Positions 53,787 through 62,068 of a DNA stretch of 64,000 bases are shown here, one piece after another (the first letter of the stretch is position 1; each line of letters begins with the position of its first letter). The notes beneath the pieces are model-generated. The model had not been told where the DNA came from, did not search any database, and saw nothing but the letters and a program-made list of their open reading frames with translations. Position numbers and translations under genes: made by a program. This DNA is from Acutalibacter muris (lineage in GTDB: Bacteria > Bacillota > Clostridia > Oscillospirales > Acutalibacteraceae), in the NCBI RefSeq assembly GCF_002201475.1, contig NZ_CP021422.1:2852001-2916000 (forward strand), given 5' to 3'.

Positions 53787-54374
53787 CTATTGATTTTTTG
53801 TTTTTGTAACTGTAAGGACATATATTTTGTCAATTAGAGGATCTTGACGCAAAGCATTTACACATTGATTAAGTGTTGTCCCTGTATCATACAAGTCATC
53901 AATTAGGAGTGTATTATGTCTACGTGTTGCCATTTTCCTTTTGATGATAGAACCATTCAATTTTTTCTTTTCGTCAAATGAAAGACCTTTTGCCTCAACT
54001 TGCGACACATTTTCCAAAACATCACAGCAACAAAAGATGTTAAGTTCTGTTGCAAGTTTATCAGCAATTTCAAATGTTGGCTGATATCCTCTGTTTTTCG
54101 TAGGGGGAACAGGTAGTATAGTATTGACACCTTTCATCTCCGAATGTGTATCCAAAAAAGAAATAATTGTATCAACAATTTCTTGTAAGTAGTCATATCG
54201 TTGTTTATATTTGAACTGATATAACAATTCTCCAATTGCGGATCTAGTATTGGAGAATTGTTGATGTCCATAGTCATCCTCGCCAAGCGGAATGCTTTTT
54301 ACAACATGAACATCTAGGGAAAACCCCAAATCCCAGTTTCCCCATATTTGAATTGGATGAATTTCAACAGCCAC
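53787..54374 (-). CDS. Phosphoribosyltransferase partner of DprA (ComF-like)
   Basis: 195 residues. NTLLIDDLYDTGTTLNQCVN is the PRPP-binding loop, and TILPVPPTKNRGYQPTFEIA resembles the ComF P-P-x-R-x-R-G segment. It lacks the N-terminal zinc finger of true ComF. It lies 30 bases upstream of the dprA-like gene in the same direction. Chemistry and target in defence are unknown. Confidence 0.87.
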   Translation of the reverse strand: MAVEIHPIQIWGNWDLGFSLDVHVVKSIPLGEDDYGHQQFSNTRSAIGELLYQFKYKQRYDYLQEIVDTIISFLDTHSEMKGVNTILPVPPTKNRGYQPTFEIADKLATELNIFCCCDVLENVSQVEAKGLSFDEKKKLNGSIIKRKMATRRHNTLLIDDLYDTGTTLNQCVNALRQDPLIDKIYVLTVTKTKNQ

Positions 54375-54634
54375 AGTAACATCCCCACCTTTATTATTTG
54401 TAAAAATATAGTTGATATTATATCATAGTTAGGGTTCACTGTTCAACCCTTGATTTTAGTAGAAGTAAAGTTACCACTTGCTTGCATTGAGCGAGAAAAG
54501 GCCACACCATTGCTAAACATCCTCAAAATCCAAGTTCATATTCTGTTTTTCGGATGTAAGTATCGTTGCTCTATTGCTCTCAAACCGTTGGTACCACTGG
54601 TTTTATGGCGTAAATCCTATATCGCCATTCGTAT
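54375..54634. other. Intergenic stretch upstream of the DprA-PRTase unit
   Basis: AT-rich promoter region on the left (TTGATATTATATCAT inverted repeat near 54413-54427); no gene. Its right edge is the abrupt start of the truncated rloA copy. Confidence 0.4.
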
Positions 54635-55516
54635 CAGCCCCGGATAAAGGGCAAACATCTTTAGAGTTCCACTGGATTCTTGATTCAGAGGGATGTTGAC
54701 AGTTCCTCCATCATTTTTTCTGTGGACTGCGTCAATCTTGATCTGGCTCATGTTATCGTCTTCTGAAAGCACTTCAACTTGGAAGTCGATAATGGATGGG
54801 TCGAAGGAGCTCAGATAAGTGACTACTCTTTTCCGGACTTCACTGTCTTTTGAAAAGCCAGCGGGTACCATTGTGGCTAAAGCCATGTTTTCTTTAGGGT
54901 CTCCGAAATCGGCAAATACCCAGTTATAGAACCAATCACGTACCGTCTTGAAAATTTCAATTCGCAACTTGGCCCCAAGAGACACAGCCAGGGTTTCTTT
55001 CTCAAGCGAAAGTCGGACATTTTCCTTTTGCTTGGCAGGGATTCCAGTTAGTTCGAGCGAATCTTTCTGCCGAAGTAAAACTTTCCGATTCCGTGTCTCT
55101 TTTACATTCAGCCACTCTTCAACTATGCCACCACGGTTCAGTGTGAAGCCATAGTTGTATGTTGTTCCGTCATCTTCTCCATTTCCCGTAAAGAAAACTT
55201 CAAAGGATGATTCGGCCTCCCGGCTCACTGAATCCATGAGGAAAGGGGTATAGACTGGCTGGTCTGTCTCTTTTCTTTCTCCATCCCCACCATAAGCAAA
55301 TGAGTTTATTACATATTTTACCATAAAGAGGAAGGCTTCGATCACGTTTGTTTTGCCGCTGGCGTTCGCACCAAAAATCGCAGCAGCAGGCAGAAGCTTT
55401 TCTTTTCCTACTATAATAACGTGATCAGCATGGTTTTCCTCTTCGGTAGCTGAAAAGTCCAGGATGGTGTCATCACGAAAGGACTTAAAGTTTTCAAAAC
55501 GGAACTGTATCAGCAT
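54635..55516 (-). pseudogene. Truncated second copy of rloA
   Basis: Codons 1 to about 293 of RloA, nearly base-identical to 51214-52089 (only a few differences seen, for example AGCAGG for AGCAGA). After FALYPGL the frame ends within a few codons (IRMAI). Walker A is present; Walker B and the C-terminal half are gone. Its upstream region is separated from the gene by an IS110 insertion. Confidence 0.92.
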
Positions 55517-55528
55517 AGCCAATCCTCC

Positions 55529-55880
55529 TCGTATAATAAGTTTATAAGTTAATAAATCAGGTACCAGCAGGCCGTAAGATACCCGTGATACAATAGCTGT
55601 AGGACAGCAGGATAAGTTCTATATTCTCCGGTAGAACCGCAAGGTTGCTACAAAGAAAGTCCGTCCCCCCGAGCCGGAAGTAAGCTGCAAACTCACTGGC
55701 TGTTTGCCGTGGTGCGGCCCCCTCTGTCCCAGCGGCGAGCCGCTGGGACAGGCAGTGGAGGGAATCGCATCGGCCGCTCCTCGGAATGATTCTCATACGC
55801 GAGGTTGCTGAGGCTTCCGGTTATCATGGGTATCTTAGAGCCTGCTGGTCCTAAAATTTCCACCCCGAGGAGGTGAAATC
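55529..55880 (+). ncRNA. Putative IS110 bridge RNA region
   Basis: The 352 bases before the transposase are rich in structure, including GTCCCAGCGG-cgag-CCGCTGGGAC (55727-55750) and several smaller stems. In IS110-group elements the left non-coding end encodes the bridge RNA whose two loops pair with target and donor. Exact boundaries cannot be read here. Confidence 0.6.
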
Positions 55881-57104
55881 GTGAATCAATTATTCGTTGG
55901 CATTGATGTGGGAAGCCGCGGGAACACAGCCTATCTCATGCGGCCTGATGGGGAAAAGCACAGTAATTTCACAGTACAAAACACTCAAGGCGGTGCTAAA
56001 ATATTGATTGATAAAATCGTTTCGGCACTTACCGCGATGGGCCTGGAACAGGTCGTGATCGGCATGGAGGCCACCGGCATCTACGGAGATAATCTCGTGT
56101 ACGCTCTCCGGGAAGATGGCGCCCTGGGCCGGTTCCAGCGCAAGATCCATGTGCTCAATCCCAAGCAGGTCAGCAAGTTCAAGGAATCCTACTCCGAACT
56201 GCCCAAGAACGATGATGTGGACGCTTTTGTGATTGCCGATAAGCTCCGTTTTGGTCGTATCACCCAGGAGGTCTATATGGACGACTACCGCTACAAAGCC
56301 CTGCAAACCTTGACCAGAGCCAGATTCTATGCTGTACAAGACTTGACCCGTGAAAAACAGCGTTTTGCGAACTATTTGTTTTTGAAATGCTCCGGTCTCG
56401 CGCAGGGCAAGGACATAGCTAACTCCAGCGCCACCACCATCGCTCTTATGGAACGCTTTGAAACTGTGGACGAGCTGGCTTATGCCGATTTGGATGAACT
56501 CACAGCTTTCATTGATGAGAAGGGCCGCAACTTCGCCGACCCTGCCGCAAAAGCTAAAGCCATTCAGACTGCTGCCAGAAACTCCTATCGTCTGCCTATC
56601 ACTGTAAATAATTCTGTGAATCAAGCTATGTCAGTTTGTATTGCCACCATGCGGGCGTTGGAAAAGCAAATCAAGGTTCTTGACAAACAAATTGAACAGA
56701 TATTTGCTGTCCTTCCAAACACCCTGACCTCCGTTCCCGGCATCGGCAAGGTCTACTCCGCCGGGATTATCGCTGAGATCGGTGACATCAACCGTTTTCA
56801 ATCCCAGGCTTCTGTCGCCAAATATGCCGGTCTTGTCTGGAAACAGCACCAGTCCGGTGAGTTTGAAGCCCAGAACACCCGCCTCATTAAGTCCGGCAAC
56901 CGTTTCATTCGCTACTATCTGCTGGAAGCCGCCAACTCTGTGAGAAGATGCGACTCCGAGTTCAGGCGTTACTATGACCTCAAGTACAAACAGGTCAATA
57001 AATACCAGCACAAACGCGCACTCGCTTTAACTGCCAGAAAACTGGTTCGGCTCGTCTTTCGACTGCTGAAGGAGGGGCGGAACTACATACCGCCGGAGGG
57101 CTGA
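55881..57104 (+). CDS. IS110 transposase (recombinase)
   Basis: 407 residues from GTG 55881 with GAGGAGG 6 bases upstream. The DEDD domain (LFVGIDVGSRGNTAYLMRPD, VIGMEATGIYGDNLVYALRE, NDDVDAFVIADKLRFG) and the Tnp20 domain (LTSVPGIGKVYSAGIIAEIG, KSGNRFIRYYLLEAANSVRR, with catalytic Ser in the IKSGNR region) are complete and unbroken. Likely active. Confidence 0.93.
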   Translation: MNQLFVGIDVGSRGNTAYLMRPDGEKHSNFTVQNTQGGAKILIDKIVSALTAMGLEQVVIGMEATGIYGDNLVYALREDGALGRFQRKIHVLNPKQVSKFKESYSELPKNDDVDAFVIADKLRFGRITQEVYMDDYRYKALQTLTRARFYAVQDLTREKQRFANYLFLKCSGLAQGKDIANSSATTIALMERFETVDELAYADLDELTAFIDEKGRNFADPAAKAKAIQTAARNSYRLPITVNNSVNQAMSVCIATMRALEKQIKVLDKQIEQIFAVLPNTLTSVPGIGKVYSAGIIAEIGDINRFQSQASVAKYAGLVWKQHQSGEFEAQNTRLIKSGNRFIRYYLLEAANSVRRCDSEFRRYYDLKYKQVNKYQHKRALALTARKLVRLVFRLLKEGRNYIPPEG

Positions 57105-57260
57105 GTCCTACTCGCTTTTCGGTAACGAAGCCCTGTTCAAAAAAATATCATGGGGCAGGGCTTTGGTTGGTGTTGCCTTTTTGCTGCTATGTCATTTCTT
57201 TTTCACCGCTTTTCTTTTGACTTTTCATCTATTTCTCTATTGACTTCTTACCACTGGACT

Positions 57261-57672
57261 TTCTTATAATATTATACCCAAAGCCAGACAAAAAATCAAT
57301 CTTTTCCTGGCTGCGTCTACGTTGTGCCCATAATTTGAGGACGTTTGGGTGCGGAGAAGTGGATCGAAAGTGCAGTAAATCAAACCTGTCAAAGTATATT
57401 GATGGTGTAGTTTACTACAAAATCCCCCCTTAGCTTGTCCACCCAGTAGCATACGGTTTCCACTCCACTATTTCACATTTTTTGGAAGCCACACCACATA
57501 TGTTTATCCTCCTCTCGACCTCCGAAATCCTGATAGAATAAGGTGTTCCAGCGCTTTCCCCCTCGCCGTACTTCCTTACCCTCTCAAACGTCGAAAAGCT
57601 ATGTATCGCAAACCCCACCGTATCATGCTCGCCCCCAAACAGCGCGAACGGAACATTACCGGTGCTTCGGAG
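57261..57672. repeat. ICE right-end sequence, outer copy
   Basis: Homologue of 52100-52513. Its minus strand holds an 80-codon frame (57430-57672; LRSTGNVPFALFGGEHDTVG onward, ending YATGWTS), differing from the inner copy at about ten residues but never broken. Confidence 0.8.
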
Positions 57673-57674
57673 GG
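57673..57674. other. attR core of the ICE
   Basis: TGCTTCGGAG-GG-CACCGAAG. Right of the GG the cotJC frame resumes. Confidence 0.75.
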
Positions 57675-58086
57675 CACCGAAGAGCTGGCCCACCTGGAAA
57701 TGGTCGGCACCATCGTCTATCAACTTACCCGCTGCCTGACCCCCGAGCAGATAGAAGAGGCAGGCTTTGCGGATTACTTCGTGGACCATACCACCGGCGT
57801 CTATCCCCAGGCTGCCTCCGGCACGCCCTTCTCTGCGGCTACCTTCGCCGTCACCGGCGACCCCATCGCGGACCTGAACGAGGATCTTGCGGCGGAGCAG
57901 AAAGCCCGTCTGAGCTATGACAACATCCTGCGCTTTGCCGACGACCCGGACGTTGCCGAACCCATCAAATTCCTGCGGGAGAGGGAGATCGTGCACTACC
58001 AGCGCTTTGGCGAGGGGCTGCGCCTCCTCACTGACCGGCTGGACAGCAAAAATTTCTACGCCTTCAACCCCTCCTTCGACAAGTAG
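57673..58086 (+). pseudogene. cotJC: cotJC-like manganese catalase, 3' part right of ICE
   Basis: From the GGC codon at 57673 the frame reads GTEELAHLEMVGTIVYQLTR and runs to NFYAFNPSFDK. It contains the EELAHLE metal-ligand block and the later REREIVHYQRFGEGL ligand block. It continues exactly the fragment at 10852-10952. An upstream ATG at 57601 lies in the ICE and gives an ICE-catalase chimera of 161 codons that has no cotJC N-terminus. The intact protein would be a CotJC-type spore-coat component. Confidence 0.88.
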
Positions 58087-58126
58087 GCCAAAAGAGGGCC
58101 GGTGGCTTTTCGCCGCCGGCCCTCTT

Positions 58127-59374
58127 TCATTTTTCCTCCACCCCCGCCAGGGTCTCCACTGCGTTCTTCATCTCGATGGCGGTCTGCTCGGTCTCCAGAA
58201 AGGCACTGCTGTAAAGCACTACCCCATTACAAGGCAAATCCCTTGCCGCTTCTATCTGTCGGCTTATCACGTCGCCCCCGGCCCAGGCCTCCCCCTGGGC
58301 GCTGTCCCCGGCCTTATAGAGGGCCAGACCGATGTAAAGCTTCAGCCCTTCGCGCTTATAAAGCCCCTGCCAGTCCTCCAGGGCCTCTGTATAGTTCAGG
58401 CCCTGGTTCTCAAAGCTATAGTACACCTGTGGGCATATATAATCCACGTACCCGGGCAGGGCGCACCAGGCCTTCACCTCCGCGCCCATGCCCAGGTCAT
58501 TTTCTATATTCCCCTGGGGAGAGATGCCAAACTGAACCTCCGGCCGGGCGGCCTTAACCCTGCTGTACACCTCTGACACCATGGCGCTGATATTGGCGGT
58601 GCGCCACTCCTGGAGTTCCAGGGGCTCGGACACCGTCTCCACGTGCAGCCCATAGGCCTCCGCGTCCAGGCTCTCGTCCCCGGCGGGGTAAAAGTAGTCG
58701 TCGAAGTGTATGCCGTCCACCGGGTACTTCTCCGCTATCTCCCCCGCCCCCTTGGCTATCAGCGTGCGCACATAGGGGTACGCCGGGTCCAGGTATAGGG
58801 CCCCCTGCCACTCCATAAAGTAATAGGGCTCGCTCTCCCGAAGCTCCGCTATCTGTCCCGAAAGCTCCCCCGGGGTCTTGTCCGTGGACACCCGCAGGGG
58901 GTTTATCCAGGCGTGGAACTCCAGCCCCAGCCCGTGGGTGTACTCCACCATAAACTTTAGCGGGTCGAAACCCGGGTCCTTTCCCTGGGTTCCCGTAAGG
59001 ATATGGGACCAGGGGTACAGCTTAGAGGGATAAAGCGCATCGGAAAAGGGCCGCACATGGACAAACAGGGCATTGAGCCCCTTTTCTTTTGCACTGTCCG
59101 CTATGCTCTTAAAATTGGCTTCAAAGGCCTCTCTTGTGTGCTCCTTGGTCTCAAGGGACATATACGGCACCCAGACCCCCGCAAGCTCCTCTGCTTTACT
59201 GCTCACCGGCGCGTGCACCTCCATTTCCTCCGGCTCCCCTGTGGGGTCCAGCCTGACCATGGGCATCTGGGGCTGCGAAGGCTTCCCCTCTCCGCCGAAG
59301 AGCCAAACCGCCCCCACCGACCCGGCCAGGGCCAGCCAGACCACAAGGTATTTTAGAAATCCTTTTCTTCTCAT
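58127..59374 (-). CDS. GHL10-type glycosidase-like exported protein
   Basis: 415 residues from ATG 59374 (GGGAGGACAAG upstream). A basic N-terminus and one membrane anchor (FLKYLVVWLALAGSVGAVWL) precede a TIM-barrel of the GHL10/YngK type: AGVWVPYMSLETKEHTREAF, NALFVHVRPFSDALYPS, VDGIHFDDYFYPAG and VQFGISPQGNIENDLGMG. These enzymes are thought to act on cell-wall or complex polysaccharides outside the cell. Host gene, convergent with the cotJC fragment. Confidence 0.88.
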   Translation of the reverse strand: MRRKGFLKYLVVWLALAGSVGAVWLFGGEGKPSQPQMPMVRLDPTGEPEEMEVHAPVSSKAEELAGVWVPYMSLETKEHTREAFEANFKSIADSAKEKGLNALFVHVRPFSDALYPSKLYPWSHILTGTQGKDPGFDPLKFMVEYTHGLGLEFHAWINPLRVSTDKTPGELSGQIAELRESEPYYFMEWQGALYLDPAYPYVRTLIAKGAGEIAEKYPVDGIHFDDYFYPAGDESLDAEAYGLHVETVSEPLELQEWRTANISAMVSEVYSRVKAARPEVQFGISPQGNIENDLGMGAEVKAWCALPGYVDYICPQVYYSFENQGLNYTEALEDWQGLYKREGLKLYIGLALYKAGDSAQGEAWAGGDVISRQIEAARDLPCNGVVLYSSAFLETEQTAIEMKNAVETLAGVEEK

Positions 59375-59454
59375 ATACTTGTCCTCCCGAGATTGACACG
59401 AACCCAAAAAGCGGGTATAATTTCTCTATAAAATATGCGGGAAGGAATGATTAT

Positions 59455-60153
59455 ATGCGCTTTCTTCTTTTCGACGCCGACTATACCCTTCTGGACTTTC
59501 CCGAGGATATGGTCCGCTCCTTTAAGATAATGTACGGCTCCTGCTTCGCAGCCCAGCGCCCCTACTCGGAGGAGCTTCTCAGGCACTATGAGGCCTGCAA
59601 TAACCGGGCCTGGGACCGCTTCGAGCGGGGGGAGTGCACCAAGCAGGAGCTGTACATCTCCCGGTTCATAGAGTTTCTTTCAAAGACCGGGCTTTCCGGG
59701 GACCCGGAGGCTATAAACGAAAAATACTTCACAGCCATGGCCGAGACCGGCACGGCCTACCCCGGGGCGGTGGAGCTTGTAAAGGAACTCAGCCTTACCT
59801 ATGATCTGTACATTATAACCAACGGCAATGTTGTCAGCGCGATCCCCCGGATAAGGAACTCCGGCCTTGCCCCCTATTTCAAGGAGGTTTTCGTCTCAGA
59901 GGCCGTGGGCGTGGGCAAGCCGGACAAGCGGTACTTCGACCATGTTGCCGCGAGTATACCGAATTTCTCCCGGTCGGAGGCCGTGGTCATAGGCGACTCC
60001 CCCAGCTCTGACCTCCAGGGGGCCGTCAACGCCGGGCTTCGGAGCATCTGGTACGATCCGCCCGGAGCCTGGACTAATGAGCGCAAAGCGCCCCAATACA
60101 CTTGGCGGGCGGAGAGCTACGACGAGCTTCGGGAGATACTGAGCAATGTATAA
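59455..60153 (+). CDS. yjjG: YjjG-family HAD nucleotidase
   Basis: 232 residues. The HAD nucleophile loop is FLLFDADYTLLDFPEDM (a DADYT variant typical of YjjG), motif II YIITNGNVVSAI, motif III VGKPDKRYF and motif IV VVIGDSPSSDLQGA. YjjG removes phosphate from non-canonical pyrimidine nucleotides. It overlaps the response-regulator gene by 8 bases, so it is in the bce operon by position, perhaps only by read-through. Confidence 0.9.
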   Translation: MRFLLFDADYTLLDFPEDMVRSFKIMYGSCFAAQRPYSEELLRHYEACNNRAWDRFERGECTKQELYISRFIEFLSKTGLSGDPEAINEKYFTAMAETGTAYPGAVELVKELSLTYDLYIITNGNVVSAIPRIRNSGLAPYFKEVFVSEAVGVGKPDKRYFDHVAASIPNFSRSEAVVIGDSPSSDLQGAVNAGLRSIWYDPPGAWTNERKAPQYTWRAESYDELREILSNV

Positions 60154-60817
60154 AATCTTCATTGTTGAGGACGACCCGGTGATATGCCGGGCGGTGTCCG
60201 AGCACCTGGCCCTGTGGGGCTATCAGGTCCGCTCTGTCCGGGACTTCTCCCGGGTCATAGAGGAGTTTACGGACTTTAACCCCCACCTGGTGCTTCTGGA
60301 CATCGGCCTGCCGGTGCATAACGGCTATTATTACTGCCAGGAGCTGAGAAAGCGCTCCAAGGCGCCGGTGGTCTTTCTGTCCTCGGCCTCGGACAATATC
60401 AACATCGTCACCGCCATAGAGCTGGGCGGCGACGACTTTATCGCAAAGCCCTTCGACCTCACGGTGCTGACGGCCAAGATACAGGCCGTGCTGCGCAGGG
60501 CCTACTCCCTTCAGGGCAGCGTGAACCTGCTGGAATACGAGCAGGCCCTGCTGGACCTTGGAGCCGAGACGGTGTCGGGGCCAAAGGGCAAACAGGAGCT
60601 GACAAAAAATGAGTTCCGCATCCTTCAGATACTTATGGAAAACGGCGGCCACACCGTAAGCCGCAGCGACCTGATGGTGCGCCTTTGGGAGAGCGAGAGC
60701 TTTATCGACGACAACACCCTGACGGTGAATGTATCGCGCCTGCGAAAAAAATTAGAGGCCGTGGGGCTGGGGGGTATGCTGGCCACCAAAAAGGGCCTTG
60801 GCTACCAGCTGGGCTGA
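60146..60817 (+). CDS. bceR: BceR-type response regulator
   Basis: 223 residues. Receiver (IFIVEDDPVICRAVSEHLAL, phospho-Asp in LVLLDIGLPVHNG, Lys in FIAKPFDL) and winged helix (ELTKNEFRILQILMENGGHT, DNTLTVNVSRLRKKLEAVGL). The VHNGYYYC segment is typical of BceR. It pairs with the short intramembrane kinase and BceAB downstream to answer antimicrobial peptides such as bacitracin. Confidence 0.93.
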   Translation: MYKIFIVEDDPVICRAVSEHLALWGYQVRSVRDFSRVIEEFTDFNPHLVLLDIGLPVHNGYYYCQELRKRSKAPVVFLSSASDNINIVTAIELGGDDFIAKPFDLTVLTAKIQAVLRRAYSLQGSVNLLEYEQALLDLGAETVSGPKGKQELTKNEFRILQILMENGGHTVSRSDLMVRLWESESFIDDNTLTVNVSRLRKKLEAVGLGGMLATKKGLGYQLG

Positions 60818-60829
60818 CAGGAGGGAAAT

Positions 60830-61825
60830 ATGCTGTTTTTCAGATACCTCTTTGACCGGCGCAGGGTGCTGCTCTGCGGGCTTATACTGCTGGCCGCCGT
60901 GACAGGCCTTATGCTGCTCTATGGGCTCCGGCCGTTGGAGACAGGCTACTGCACCCTTATTGTCCTCCTTCTTGCCGTATTTATGGCCGTGCCCGATTTT
61001 GTTGGGTACTATAGAAGAGTCCGGCATCTCCAGGCTGTAAAGCGCATGGCGTCACAGGGCGCTGCCGAGCCCGCCGCCCCCCGGGGCTCCCTGCCCGAAG
61101 TTCTGCTTATGGAGTCCTTCGAGCTCCTGCGCGCCAGGGCCGCCAGCCTTGAGAGCCAGGCCATCGCCCGGCAGGAGGAGCTTATGGATTACTACACCCT
61201 ATGGGTGCACCAGGTAAAGACCCCACTTTCCGCCATGGGGCTGATACTCCAGTCGGGCCGTCTCCCCGCCGGCGAGACAGAAGCCCTGCGTCAGGAGCTG
61301 TTTAAGATAGAGCGCTATATGGAGATGCTGCTGGGGTATCTCAGGCTGCACTCCATGAGCTCCGACCTGCGCCTTGAAAAATGCCCGGTGCGGCCCCTTG
61401 CCGCAAAGGCTGTGAAGAAGTTTGCCACCCAGTTTATTTACAAAAATCTGCGGGCCGAGCTCTGCGATTTTGAGAACTGCGTGGTCACCGACGGAAAATG
61501 GCTGCTTTTCGTGCTGGAACAGCTTATCTCCAATGCCGCCAAGTACACCTTCACCGGCGGAGTCACTGTCTCCATGGACCGGGACAAGGTGCTGAGCATA
61601 TCGGACACCGGCATAGGCATAGACCCCGCCGACCTGCCCCGGGTCTGCGAACGGGGCTTCACCGGCCAGAACGGCCGGGCCGACAGGTCCAGCACCGGAC
61701 TGGGGCTGTATCTTTGCAAGTCAGTTTTGGATAAGCTGCAAACGCCCTTTGAGATAAAGTCAGAGCCCGGCAAGGGCACAACGGTGCTCCTCTACCTCGC
61801 CCGGCCGGAGGCCCCGAAGGATTGA
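60830..61825 (+). CDS. bceS: BceS-type intramembrane-sensing histidine kinase
   Basis: 331 residues. Two helices near the N-terminus (about 8-60) are joined by almost no loop, which is the intramembrane-sensing design that relies on BceAB for detection. WVHQVKTPLSAMGLIL carries the phospho-His (H in HQVKTP), QLISNAAKYTFTGG and DTGIGIDPADLPRV the ATPase. Followed by a terminator at 61811. Confidence 0.93.
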   Translation: MLFFRYLFDRRRVLLCGLILLAAVTGLMLLYGLRPLETGYCTLIVLLLAVFMAVPDFVGYYRRVRHLQAVKRMASQGAAEPAAPRGSLPEVLLMESFELLRARAASLESQAIARQEELMDYYTLWVHQVKTPLSAMGLILQSGRLPAGETEALRQELFKIERYMEMLLGYLRLHSMSSDLRLEKCPVRPLAAKAVKKFATQFIYKNLRAELCDFENCVVTDGKWLLFVLEQLISNAAKYTFTGGVTVSMDRDKVLSISDTGIGIDPADLPRVCERGFTGQNGRADRSSTGLGLYLCKSVLDKLQTPFEIKSEPGKGTTVLLYLARPEAPKD

Positions 61826-61849
61826 CCCCTTCGGGGGCTTTTCTTTTTT
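61811..61849 (+). terminator. Terminator of bceRS
   Basis: GCCCCGAAGG (61811-61820) pairs with CCTTCGGGGGC (61828-61838), followed by TTTTCTTTTTT. It overlaps the end of bceS and separates it from bceAB. Confidence 0.85.
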
Positions 61850-61850
61850 G

Positions 61851-61957
61851 GGGCCCCGGACCACAGCGGCCCAAAGAGCGTGCCCGGGCCCGCAAAAGCG
61901 GGGGCATGGGGGACGAAGTTCCCCATAAAAACAAAAGGGGCGGGCAAAGCCCGCAAC
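61851..61957. repeat. GC-rich palindromic intergenic repeat
   Basis: Several short GC stems in the bceRS-bceAB gap, e.g. GCCCGGGC, GCGGGCAAAGCCCGC and GGGGacgaagttCCCC. Style matches the block at 4540-4640. Confidence 0.45.
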
Positions 61958-62032
61958 CTTACAAAACTGTAAGCCACCGGCCCCATTTTGTAAGCCTGTC
62001 TTATGGATTTTGTAAGAATTACCCGCTATACT
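61958..62032 (+). promoter_or_regulatory. BceR-dependent promoter of bceAB
   Basis: CTTACA-aaac-TGTAAG (61958-61973) is a perfect inverted repeat, followed by two direct copies of ATTTTGTAAG (61985, 62007; 22 bases apart). TATACT lies at 62027-62032 with a poor -35, as expected for an activator-dependent promoter. TTACA-type inverted sites are known for BceR-like regulators. Confidence 0.75.
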
Positions 62033-62068
62033 TAAACCATAACAAAAAACCGAAAAGGAGATTAACAT

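Larger units (their letters stand above)
55529..57260 (+). mobile_element. Complete IS110-family element
   Basis: Ends are read by comparing the two rloA copies: the intact copy has AATCCTCC followed by CTTCTTATAA at 52093-52110; here AATCCTCC stops at 55528 and TTCTTATAA resumes at 57261. The insert is about 1.73 kb with a long non-coding left end (352 bases) and a 156-base right end, and no clear inverted repeats, all typical of IS110. Confidence 0.85.
10951..57674. mobile_element. Decayed Tn1549-type ICE (with second accreted end) in cotJC
   Basis: The element interrupts a cotJC-like frame between ATA and GGC codons. The dinucleotide GG is present at both junctions (10951-10952 and 57673-57674). 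It carries a TnpX-like serine recombinase, MobC, VirB4, VirB6, PrgI, Maff2, sortase B, CHAP hydrolase, a primase-like protein, ParA/ParB and the giant helicase/methylase, in the order typical for Tn1549-like ICEs. Relaxase, VirD4 and helicase are disrupted by deletions. A second right-end junction at 52514 shows the region is probably a composite of two elements. Confidence 0.88.

Noticed and set aside
52815..54374. DprA and ComF-like genes as a natural-competence locus
   Set aside because: They lie on mobile DNA between att sites, lack other com genes, and the PRTase lacks the ComF zinc finger; a defence reading fits better.
57601..58086. A 161-residue manganese-catalase starting at ATG 57601
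   Set aside because: The first 24 codons lie in the ICE end and have no family similarity; the true cotJC frame enters at 57673 and its 5' part is at 10852.
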